DNA of 64,000 nucleotides from positions 62,001-126,000 of the forward strand of contig JAWKUK010000005.1 in assembly GCA_041398605.1 (NCBI GenBank). Direction: 5' to 3'. This DNA is from JAWKUK01 sp041398605. GTDB taxonomy: Bacteria; Planctomycetota; UBA1135; GCA-002686595. Shown in pieces: positions 8,951-16,387 of this stretch. The position numbers and the translations under genes are program-made. Each line of letters begins with the position of its first letter. The first letter of the stretch is position 1. Under the pieces are notes generated by a model that was given only the letters and a program-made list of their open reading frames with translations, was not told the DNA's origin and searched no databases.

Positions 8951-11900
8951 TCAGTGGAAGTCTCGCGACACGGACGCGAGGGCGCGCGCGCGCTCGTCCA
9001 GCGACTCGAAGCGTTGGACAACAACGTGCACGACCGCGTCCGAGCGATCGACCTTGCCCTCGACGAAGAGCGCGACGCCGTGGCGGGCCTCGGCGCGGTG
9101 ACGCTCGAAGGTGCTCGGGTGAACGACGAGGTTCGTGATGCCGGACTCGTCTTCGAGCGTCATGAAGATGATCCCTTGCGCCGTCGCAGGGCGCTGGCGC
9201 ACGAGGACGAGGCCCGCGACCTTCACGCGCTGGTCTTGCGCGAACTTGCGCGGATCGGCGAGCTCCGCCGCGCGGACTGCGCCGCGGCGCTCGAGCTCGG
9301 GGCGCAGGAACGAGATCGGGTGCGCCTTCAGCGAGAGCTGGTGCGACGCGTAGTCGTGCACGACCTGCTGCAGCGGCGGGACCTCCGGCAGCGCCTCAGC
9401 GCCCGCCCCTTCATCGACCTCGCGCAGGTCTGCGAACAGTGACGGGCCCTCGTCGCGCAGGCCGCGTACAGCCCACAGGGCCTCTTGACGCGCGAGCCCT
9501 AGGGAGCGGAACGCGTCGGCGTACGCGAGCGGCTTCAAGCGCTTGGCTGGCACCCCGGACAGCGCGTGCAGGTCCGCGAGCTTGGTCAAGGGGCCGTGCC
9601 GCGCGATCGCGCGCTCGACCGCGCGCGCGTCGAGCTCGCGCAGCCCTTTGACGAGCCGCATGCCGAGCCGCAGCGCCGGCCCGTCCGCGCGATTTGGGCG
9701 CGCCGCGTCTGGCGCCACGCGCTCGAGGCGACAGTCCCAGCCGCTGTGATTGACGTCGATCTCCCGCACGAGGACGCCATGCGCTTCTGCGTCGCGCACG
9801 AGCTGTGCGGGCGCGTAGAAGCCCATCGGTTGTGAGTTGATGAGCGCGCCACAGAACGCGGCGGGGTGGTACAGCTTGAGCCACGAGGAGACGTAGACGA
9901 GCAGCGCAAAGCTCGCCGCGTGCGACTCTGGGAAGCCGTATTCGCTGAAGCCCTCGAGCTGCTTGAAGATGCGCTCGGCGAACTCGAGGTCGTAGCCGTT
10001 GTCGAGCATCCCGTCGATCAGCTTCTCGCCGAAGCGCTTCATCTGGTCGCCTTTGCGCTTCCACGCTGCCATCGCGCGGCGCAGCTTGTCGGCTTCGCCC
10101 GGCGTAAAGCCCGCGGCGACTACGGCGAGCGCCATCGCTTGCTCCTGGAACAGCGGGACGCCGAGGGTCTTCTCGAGGACCTTGCGCACGCCCTCGCTCG
10201 GGTACGAGACGGGCTCTTCACCGTTCCGGCGGCGCAGGTACGGGTGCACCATGTCGCCCTGGATCGGCCCGGGACGCACGATCGCGACTTCGATGACGAG
10301 GTCATAGAACTCGCGCGGCCGCAGGCGCGGCAGCATTGACATCTGCGCGCGCGACTCGATCTGGAAGACGCCCACCGTGTCCGCGGCGGAGATCATGTCG
10401 TAGACGGCGGGGTCCTCGGCAGGGATCGTGTGCAGCGCGAAGCCCGCCGTCGGCACGTCGAAGCGGCCGCCCTCGCGCTGGGCTCCGTCGTCGCCTACGC
10501 TCTCGATCAACGCGAAGGACTTGCGGATCGCGGTCAGCATCCCGAGGCCGAGCAGGTCGACCTTCAGGATGCCGAGGGCGTCGATGTCGTCCTTGTCCCA
10601 TTCGATGACCGTGCGGTCCGGCATCGCGGCGTTCTCGATCGGGACGAGCTCGCACAGCGGGTCCTCGGTGATGACGAAGCCGCCGACGTGCTGGCCAAGG
10701 TGGCGGGGAAAGCCGAGCAGCTCGCTCGCGAGGCGCATGTAGCGCTTGACCTCGGGCGCGTCGGGCGCGAGGCCGGCCTGGCGCAGCTTCTCGTCGCGCC
10801 CCGGTGTGCCGTTGCTCCCGAGCGCGTCGTGCCACCAGTCGATGTCCTTCGCCAGGCGATCGACGAGGTCGAGCGAGAAGCCGAGCGCCTTGCCGACCTC
10901 GCGGATGGCGCTGCGCCCGCGGTAGCTGACGATCACGCCGGTGAGGGCGGCGCGCAGGCGGCCGTAACGCTGGTACACGTATTGGATGACCTCTTCGCGG
11001 CGCTCGTGCTCGAAGTCGATGTCGATGTCGGGGGGCTCGCCGCGCTCCTTCGAGAGGAAGCGCTCGAAGAGCAGGTCCACGCGATCGGGGTCGACGGACG
11101 TGACGCCGAGGCAGTAGCACACCGCGGAGTTCGCCGCGGCGCCGCGCCCTTGGCAGAGGATCCCGCGTTGGCGCGCGAAGCGCACGAGGTCGTGCACGGT
11201 CAGGAAGTAGGGCGCGTAACGCAGCTCTGCGATGAGCGCGAACTCGTGCTCGATGCGCGTGCGTACGGCGTTTGGGACGCCGCCTGGATAGCGCTCGCGC
11301 GCGCCCTCCCACGTCAGGTCCATCAGGTGCTGCTGCGCGTCGTCGGCGCTGTCGTTGACCTCGCTCGGATAGCGGTACTCGAGCTCGTCGAGCGAGAACG
11401 CGCTGGCGCGCAGCGCGACGTCGGCGGCGCGGGCGAGCAGCGCTGGCGCGTCGGCGAAGCGCGCGAGGGCGTCCTCGGGCGCGACGAGGCGGCGTTCGCC
11501 GTTCGGGAACAGCGCGAGCCCGGCGCGGTCGAGGGACAGCCCGTGGCGGATGCACGTCACGACGTCCTGCAGCGCGCGGCGCTCGGCGGCGTGCGCGTGC
11601 GCGTCGAACGTGGCCAGGAGCGGCACGTCGAGCTCCGCGCCGAGCGCGTGGATGGCGCGCCCGAGCGCGCGGTCGTCGGGCCCTGCGAGGCGCGTGACGG
11701 CGAGCGACAGCCGGTCGTCGTCGAAGACTCCGCGCAGCTCGCGAGTCGCGGCGAGGTAGGCCGCGTCGAGGGGCGCGCTGGCGGGCCGCCCGGGCCCGGG
11801 CTCGGGCGGCAGGACGACGGCGAGCAGCCCCTCCGCGTGCTGGGCGAGGTCGTCGAGGTCGAGCTGAAAGGAGCCCTTCGGCCCGCGCAGCTTGCCGAGC

Positions 11901-12316
11901 GTGAGGAGGCGGCTCAGCCGCCCGTAGCTGCGGCGGTCGGTGGCGTAGAGGCAGAGCTCGGGCGGTGTGTGGGCGGCTGCGCCGTTGGCGTGGCCTGCTG
12001 TGCGCGCTCGTTCGCGCGCGCTGAGCGTGAGCCGCGCCCCGACGGCGAGCGGCAGCCCGGCCTCCTTGGCGGCGATGTGAGCGCGCACGACGCCGGCGAG
12101 CGAGTTGCGGTCGGCGATGGCGGCGGCGCGGTGCCCGGCGGCGGCGGCGGCGCGGACGAACTCTTCGGGGTGGCTCGCGCCGCGCAGGAAGCTGAAGTTG
12201 GTGGTGACCGCGAGCTCGGCCCAGGGAGCGGCGTGCGGCGGGCGGGCTGCGACCTGTTCGCGCTCGGCGGTCTTGCCGGGATGGGGGGCGAACTTCTGGG
12301 CCGGGAACTCGGGCAT
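8951..12316 (-). CDS. dnaE2: Error-prone DNA polymerase III alpha subunit DnaE2/ImuC
   Basis: 1121 residues, normal to slightly long for the family. An N-terminal PHP domain (about 35-310; TTNFSFLRGASHPEEFV, AAIADRNSLAG) is followed by the palm with the catalytic triplet PDIDIDFEHERR (Asp430, 432, 434) and the downstream KVDLLGLGML aspartate. Then come the finger/thumb and helix-hairpin-helix part and an OB-fold (VKVAGLVLVRQRPATAQGIIFMTLEDE), ending in SRDFH as in DnaE2 proteins. The short C-terminus lacking the tau-binding tail, plus this ending, places it with DnaE2/ImuC rather than the replicative DnaE1. In most bacteria it works with ImuA/ImuB in damage-induced mutagenesis; neither gene is next to it here. 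No clear LexA box was recognised upstream of 12316. The tip of the PHP metal site is partly degenerate (DRNSL rather than DHG), as is usual for DnaE2. Confidence 0.93.
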   Translation of the reverse strand: MPEFPAQKFAPHPGKTAEREQVAARPPHAAPWAELAVTTNFSFLRGASHPEEFVRAAAAAGHRAAAIADRNSLAGVVRAHIAAKEAGLPLAVGARLTLSARERARTAGHANGAAAHTPPELCLYATDRRSYGRLSRLLTLGKLRGPKGSFQLDLDDLAQHAEGLLAVVLPPEPGPGRPASAPLDAAYLAATRELRGVFDDDRLSLAVTRLAGPDDRALGRAIHALGAELDVPLLATFDAHAHAAERRALQDVVTCIRHGLSLDRAGLALFPNGERRLVAPEDALARFADAPALLARAADVALRASAFSLDELEYRYPSEVNDSADDAQQHLMDLTWEGARERYPGGVPNAVRTRIEHEFALIAELRYAPYFLTVHDLVRFARQRGILCQGRGAAANSAVCYCLGVTSVDPDRVDLLFERFLSKERGEPPDIDIDFEHERREEVIQYVYQRYGRLRAALTGVIVSYRGRSAIREVGKALGFSLDLVDRLAKDIDWWHDALGSNGTPGRDEKLRQAGLAPDAPEVKRYMRLASELLGFPRHLGQHVGGFVITEDPLCELVPIENAAMPDRTVIEWDKDDIDALGILKVDLLGLGMLTAIRKSFALIESVGDDGAQREGGRFDVPTAGFALHTIPAEDPAVYDMISAADTVGVFQIESRAQMSMLPRLRPREFYDLVIEVAIVRPGPIQGDMVHPYLRRRNGEEPVSYPSEGVRKVLEKTLGVPLFQEQAMALAVVAAGFTPGEADKLRRAMAAWKRKGDQMKRFGEKLIDGMLDNGYDLEFAERIFKQLEGFSEYGFPESHAASFALLVYVSSWLKLYHPAAFCGALINSQPMGFYAPAQLVRDAEAHGVLVREIDVNHSGWDCRLERVAPDAARPNRADGPALRLGMRLVKGLRELDARAVERAIARHGPLTKLADLHALSGVPAKRLKPLAYADAFRSLGLARQEALWAVRGLRDEGPSLFADLREVDEGAGAEALPEVPPLQQVVHDYASHQLSLKAHPISFLRPELERRGAVRAAELADPRKFAQDQRVKVAGLVLVRQRPATAQGIIFMTLEDESGITNLVVHPSTFERHRAEARHGVALFVEGKVDRSDAVVHVVVQRFESLDERARALASVSRDFH

Positions 12317-12401
12317 GGCCCGCAGAGGTTAGGGCTCTGTGCGCGACCGTGGGGCGCGGGGGCGACTTTCCTGCGCCGCTTGTCTGTAAAGCGGGTCGGG
12401 T

Positions 12402-12509
12402 GCAGAGGCCCAGCGCTGCTGCAGGCGATCTGCGCTGCGAGGGTGAGGTGCCGGGTCCGGACCTCACCCTCGCAGCGCAGATCGCCCTGCAGCAGCGCTG
12501 GGCCTCTGC
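12402..12509. repeat. Large near-perfect inverted repeat (48-bp arms)
   Basis: Arms 12402-12449 and 12461-12509 are reverse complements over 48 positions, with one extra C at 12485 in the right arm; the loop is 11 nt (GCCGGGTCCGG), itself GC-rich. It lies between the end of the propeller gene (minus strand, stop 12556) and the start of dnaE2. It would form a very long hairpin in RNA or cruciform in DNA. It is much longer than a normal terminator and carries no gene. It may act as terminator for the upstream gene or be a decayed mobile palindrome. Confidence 0.9.
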
Positions 12510-12540
12510 AGCAGCGCTGGGCCTCTGCAGCAGCGCTGGG
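12489..12540. repeat. 19-bp direct repeat, 2.7 copies
   Basis: Units GCAGCAGCGCTGGGCCTCT start at 12489 and 12508, with a partial copy at 12527. The first unit is part of the right arm of the large inverted repeat, so the array looks like slippage growth from the palindrome edge. Confidence 0.9.
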
Positions 12541-12555
12541 ACGTGCCAGGTGCTG

Positions 12556-13698
12556 TTACTGGAAGGTCACGGTCGTGCCGTCCGTGAAGTTCGAGGTCGC
12601 GACGCCGCCCGAGACGTCGCGGTACCAGGCCTGGAAGCTCCGGCTCTCGCCGACCATCACCGAGACGAAGCCCGTCGGAGTCGGCGTCTGGTTCAGGTCG
12701 AGCGCCAGGCTCGCCGTGCCGAGCGCGCCCGAGTTCAGGATCTGCCCCGGCCCGACGTAGCGCCCGATGCTGCCGCTGAGGCAGAGGTTGCCTTGGCTGC
12801 CGCCCGGGTTCATGACGATGCCCGTCGTCGTGCTGGTCAAGAAGAAGAGGAACGAGCTCAGCGGAAGGTCACGCGCCTCCAAGGTCACGTCATTGTTCGC
12901 GACGACGCGGGAACCGAACGCCGAGATGCGCCCGATGACGCCGGTCGAGTTGGCGTTCGCAGTGCAGTAGTTCGTGCCGATCGGTGTGTTGCCGCCCATC
13001 GTCGGGATCTCGAAGCCCTTCACGAACTGCAGGCCCGTCATCGGACCGACGAGCTGCGCCGCGCCGGTCATGGGATCGATGATGTAGAGCGAGTCGTCGG
13101 TCGTGTTCGCCCCGTACCAGGTCCCGTTCCCATCGATCGCGAGGCCCTGGATGTTCGCCGACGTCGTCCCGGTCTGGGTCCCCACGCCCGTCGCGACGTC
13201 GATCTGTACGATCGCGCCGCTGAAGTCGATGCCCCAGAGGACGCCCGCGCCGTCAAAGTCCATCGCGGTGATCAGGCCGAAGCCCGAGTTTCCGAGCAGC
13301 GTCGTGACCCCCGTGACCGGGTCGAGCTCGTAGTTGTTGTCGTCCTGGTTCGCGAGCAGGAAGACGCTGCGCGCAGGGTCCCACGCAATGCCCTGCCAGC
13401 CGTTGAGGTTCGTCTGGAGCACCGGCGTGAACGTCCCGGTCGTGACATCGATCGGGCCGACCTCACCGCCGCCGAGGTCGATCGTCCAGAGCTCCGAGAT
13501 GTCATCCCGCCAAGCGAGGCCGGCTGGCGTGTCGAGGCCGTTGTTCAGCGTGCTCGCGATCAGGGTCACGGCGCCGGTCGTGAGGTCGACCGAGTAGAGC
13601 TCGTCCAAGTTCGAGTCGACCGCATAGCCGACTTGCGCAGCAGCGGTGGGGGCCAACGACAGGGCGCAGGCCAGCAGTCCGAGGGTGGTGTGTCGCAT
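12556..13698 (-). CDS. Secreted beta-propeller protein with shared C-terminal module
   Basis: 380 residues with a signal peptide (LLACALSLAPTAAAQ). Residues about 23-235 form repeated blades such as ELYSVDLTTGAVTLI, LWTIDLGGGEVGPIDVTTGTF, YELDPVTGVTTLLGN, IVQIDVATGVGTQTG and LYIIDPMTGAAQLVG, a DUF4394/YVTN-like propeller pattern. From GTNYCTANANSTG (near 12975) to the C-terminus is the ~135-residue module found on four other proteins here (PGGSQGNLCLSGSIGRYVGPGQILNSG, SFQAWYRDVSGGVATSNF). No catalytic motif is visible. It is an exported scaffold or sensor-like protein, the partner unknown. Confidence 0.8.
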   Translation of the reverse strand: MRHTTLGLLACALSLAPTAAAQVGYAVDSNLDELYSVDLTTGAVTLIASTLNNGLDTPAGLAWRDDISELWTIDLGGGEVGPIDVTTGTFTPVLQTNLNGWQGIAWDPARSVFLLANQDDNNYELDPVTGVTTLLGNSGFGLITAMDFDGAGVLWGIDFSGAIVQIDVATGVGTQTGTTSANIQGLAIDGNGTWYGANTTDDSLYIIDPMTGAAQLVGPMTGLQFVKGFEIPTMGGNTPIGTNYCTANANSTGVIGRISAFGSRVVANNDVTLEARDLPLSSFLFFLTSTTTGIVMNPGGSQGNLCLSGSIGRYVGPGQILNSGALGTASLALDLNQTPTPTGFVSVMVGESRSFQAWYRDVSGGVATSNFTDGTTVTFQ

Positions 13699-13910
13699 GA
13701 GTGGGTTCCAAGGCAGGCCAGGGAAAGGAGGAGATGATGCAGTCGCTCCACAGTAGGCACGGCGACCGACGACCGATAGCTCCCGCCGGGCGGATCAAGG
13801 TTTTGCCTCGGTAAGGCCTGCCACGACGACTGCAAGCTCGGATCGTGCCCCCTCCGCGTCGCCGTGCGGCGGCGCCCTGTGCAAGTCACGACCTTGGCGC
13901 TCTAGCTTTG

Positions 13911-13920
13911 ACCGATCGGT
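13911..13920. promoter_or_regulatory. Palindrome ACCGATCGGT, possible relic TetR operator
   Basis: A perfect 10-bp dyad in TTTGACCGATCGGTGTAGG. GACC-GATC-GGTC-type dyads are typical self-operators of TetR-family genes, and a TetR C-terminal fragment begins about 50 bp on. Assignment is by motif and position only. Confidence 0.4.
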
Positions 13921-13959
13921 GTAGGCTGAGGGCGCGGACCTCGCCGAGGTCCTTACGAT

Positions 13960-14168
13960 GCTACCTCCGCCGCCTCGAGGAGGCCTTCGCGCGCGCCCTG
14001 CGCCGCGCGCTCGACGCGGGCGAGCTGCGCGCCGGCCTCGAGCCGTGCGACGTCGCACGTGAACTCGTGGCGTTGACCCAAGGGATGGCGCTGCTCGCGC
14101 GCATCAAGGTCGGCGCCCCCTTTCAGCGCTCGACCGTGCGCGCTGTCCTCTCCGCTCTCCAGCCTTGA
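13960..14168 (+). pseudogene. C-terminal remnant of a TetR-family regulator
   Basis: The frame ending at TGA 14168 encodes about 65 residues that look like a TetR ligand-domain C-terminus: YLRRLEEAFARALRRAL, AGELRAGLEPCDVARELVALTQGMALLARI, FQRSTVRAVLSAL. The N-terminal helix-turn-helix and most of the ligand pocket are missing; only about 40 bp separate the fragment from the operator-like palindrome at 13911. An upstream in-frame ATG at 13845 exists, but the codons between it and the fragment do not look coding. This is best read as an internally deleted tetR whose former target may be the adjacent beta-lactamase-like gene, 9 bp downstream. Confidence 0.6.
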
Positions 14169-14177
14169 TTGGTCTCC

Positions 14178-16343
14178 ATGTTGACGCTCCTCGTCGCCCT
14201 GACTCCGCTGCTGCTCGCGCCCTCGCGAGCGCACGCTCAATCGCCTGAACCCGACGAGGTCGTGTTCCCCCCTTCGACGGCCTTGGCCGAGGGCATCGAC
14301 CCAGCTCGCGTCACAGCGCTCACAGACCTCATCGCGACGTTCGTCGACGACGACGAGGTCGTCGGCGCCGAGCTCCTGGTCGTCGTCAACGGGCGCACCA
14401 TCGCGCACGCCGCCTTCGGTTGGCGTGACCGCGAGGCTGGCGTCACCATGAGCCCCGGCAGCGTCTTCTGCGTGCGCTCGATGACGAAGCCATTGATCGG
14501 CGCCGCTGCGCGGATGTTGATCGACGAGGGGCGCCTGAGCGAACGTGACCAAGTCGCGCGCTTCTTGCCCTCGTTCGACAACGACGTGACGCGCGAGGTC
14601 ACGCTCGAGCAACTGATGCACCACACGAGCGGCCTGCCGATGTCGCTCATCCTCGATCGGGACCCGCGCACGCTCGAGAGCCTCCGCGCCGTCGCGGACC
14701 TCGGGGGCGGCCATGCCCTCGACTTCGCGCCCGGGAGCGCCTTCCAGTACAGCGACCAAGGCACCGACACGCTCACCGCGGTGATCGAGGCCGTGACCGG
14801 AGCGCCGGCGGAGGCGTTCCTGGCCGAGCGCCTACTCACGCCGCTCGGGATGACGGAGAGCGCCCCGCTGATGACCTTGGCGCACCCCCTGCGCGCGCGT
14901 GTCTCCGCCAACTACGCGGGGTCGCCTGGGCACTGGCAGCGCTATTGGGCCCCGGACGACGCGCCCTTGTTCCCCGTGTTCCTGGGGTCACAGGGGCTCT
15001 ATTCCACGACGATCGACTACGCGCGCTTCCTCGACCTGTGGCTGCGCCGTGGGCTCGGGCCCGACGGCCGGCTCCTGAAGGCGCGCTCCGTGCGCGCGAC
15101 CCTCGCGCCGGGGCCGTATCCCATGCGAGCCAGCACAGGCTTCCCGGGCCTCGCTGTGCGCTATGGGTCGTTGATGCAGCTTTGGGTCGACGACGACGGC
15201 AAGGTCGTGGTCTTTGGGCACACGGGCTCCGATGGCACACACGCCTGGGCCTTTCCAAAGCAACGCGCGCTGGTGCTCTATTTCACGCAGTCGCGCGGGA
15301 CGAGCACGGGGACGCGCGTCGAAGAAGAGCTCGGCCGCTTGCTCCTTGGCGCGCCGTTCGACCCCATCGAAGCGGCCCCGCCGCTCGAGGACTACCTGGG
15401 CTACTACCGCGAGGACGAAGCCGATCTCTATCGCGGCATCGTGCGTGACGGTGAGCACCTCGCGCTCGAGGTCCTCGGCCGCGTCGTTGCGCGCCTCGTG
15501 TTCGTGGGGAACGACCGCTGGAAGCTCGCCCAGGAGCCAGACGCCGTGCTGCAGTTCGAGCGCGACGCAGAGGGCGCCGTCGTTGGATATCGCATCGGGG
15601 ACCACGTCGAGCGCCGCTTCGCGCCCGCGCCCGACTTGCCGTTGGCAGCGGATGTGGCCTCGCGCGTGGCCGACGTCTATGGCCTCGCGCGCCTCGAGGA
15701 GGTCGGGCCCGTCCACCTGACTCGGAAGATCAACGTCGCGAAGATCAATCGCGAGGGGACCGCCGATGCGTGGCTCGAATGGCCCAACCACTGGCGCTTC
15801 GAGGAGCGCTCGGCAGACGATGTCGCGCGTTATGCCTTCGATGGTCAAGTCGTACGAAGCCAACGCGGGGACGGCCCGGTCGAGCCCGTCGAGGCAGGCT
15901 TGGCGACGGCGCTTCGTGATGAGACTCCGTTCGCGCACCTCGGCGATTGGCGGGCGCATTTTCCGAAGTTGACGACGCTGCAACGCCTCGAACGAGGCGG
16001 TCGTGAGCTGCTGGTCGTGCGGGCCGGCGACACCTCCGGTCCGGCGCCGACCTTCTTTGTCGACGCGGAGACGGCGCAGGTCGTCCAGGTCCGCGAGGTG
16101 GCGGTCATGGAGACGCTCGGCCGCATCGGCCGCACCACTGAGTACGGCGACGTCCGCGAGGTGAGCGGAATGCACTGGCCCTTCGAAACGCGGACCCAGT
16201 TGAGCCACCCGCTCATCGGCGAGATCAAGTCGACGATCGAGAGCTTCGAGGTCGGGGTCCAGGTCCCTGCAGGCTACTTCGCGTTGGAGGCCGAGGCGCC
16301 GGAGCCACAGGGGCCGATTCGCAGGCCCGCGCCCGCGCACTGA
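14178..16343 (+). CDS. Serine beta-lactamase-fold hydrolase with long C-terminal extension
   Basis: 721 residues from ATG 14178 (signal peptide LLVALTPLLLAPSRAHAQ); an in-frame TTG at 14169 adds three residues. The class C/PBP-like catalytic domain spans about 30-390. It has the nucleophile motif S101-MTK104, Y191-SD (the YxN-equivalent) and H348-TG (the KTG-equivalent). HHTSGLP and the FGWRDREAG strand are typical of the esterase/D-aminopeptidase branch rather than true resistance enzymes. Residues about 395-721 are a second part including YLGYYREDEADLYRG and a beta-rich lipocalin-like stretch (FVDAETAQVVQVREV, MHWPFETRTQLSHP). It is likely a periplasmic peptidase or esterase. Its control by the now broken tetR is an inference from position. 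Confidence 0.8.
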   Translation: MLTLLVALTPLLLAPSRAHAQSPEPDEVVFPPSTALAEGIDPARVTALTDLIATFVDDDEVVGAELLVVVNGRTIAHAAFGWRDREAGVTMSPGSVFCVRSMTKPLIGAAARMLIDEGRLSERDQVARFLPSFDNDVTREVTLEQLMHHTSGLPMSLILDRDPRTLESLRAVADLGGGHALDFAPGSAFQYSDQGTDTLTAVIEAVTGAPAEAFLAERLLTPLGMTESAPLMTLAHPLRARVSANYAGSPGHWQRYWAPDDAPLFPVFLGSQGLYSTTIDYARFLDLWLRRGLGPDGRLLKARSVRATLAPGPYPMRASTGFPGLAVRYGSLMQLWVDDDGKVVVFGHTGSDGTHAWAFPKQRALVLYFTQSRGTSTGTRVEEELGRLLLGAPFDPIEAAPPLEDYLGYYREDEADLYRGIVRDGEHLALEVLGRVVARLVFVGNDRWKLAQEPDAVLQFERDAEGAVVGYRIGDHVERRFAPAPDLPLAADVASRVADVYGLARLEEVGPVHLTRKINVAKINREGTADAWLEWPNHWRFEERSADDVARYAFDGQVVRSQRGDGPVEPVEAGLATALRDETPFAHLGDWRAHFPKLTTLQRLERGGRELLVVRAGDTSGPAPTFFVDAETAQVVQVREVAVMETLGRIGRTTEYGDVREVSGMHWPFETRTQLSHPLIGEIKSTIESFEVGVQVPAGYFALEAEAPEPQGPIRRPAPAH

Positions 16344-16387
16344 ATCGCTCAGCAACAAAGGACAGGGGCTGTGCTCCGGCGACCCAG

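Noticed and set aside
10430..12760. A 776-residue open frame on the plus strand
   Set aside because: Antisense shadow of dnaE2 with no recognisable fold; it also runs through the inverted repeat.
14178..16343. Antibiotic-resistance beta-lactamase
   Set aside because: The motif set and the 320-residue extension fit the esterase/peptidase branch; no resistance context such as integrons or transposons is seen.
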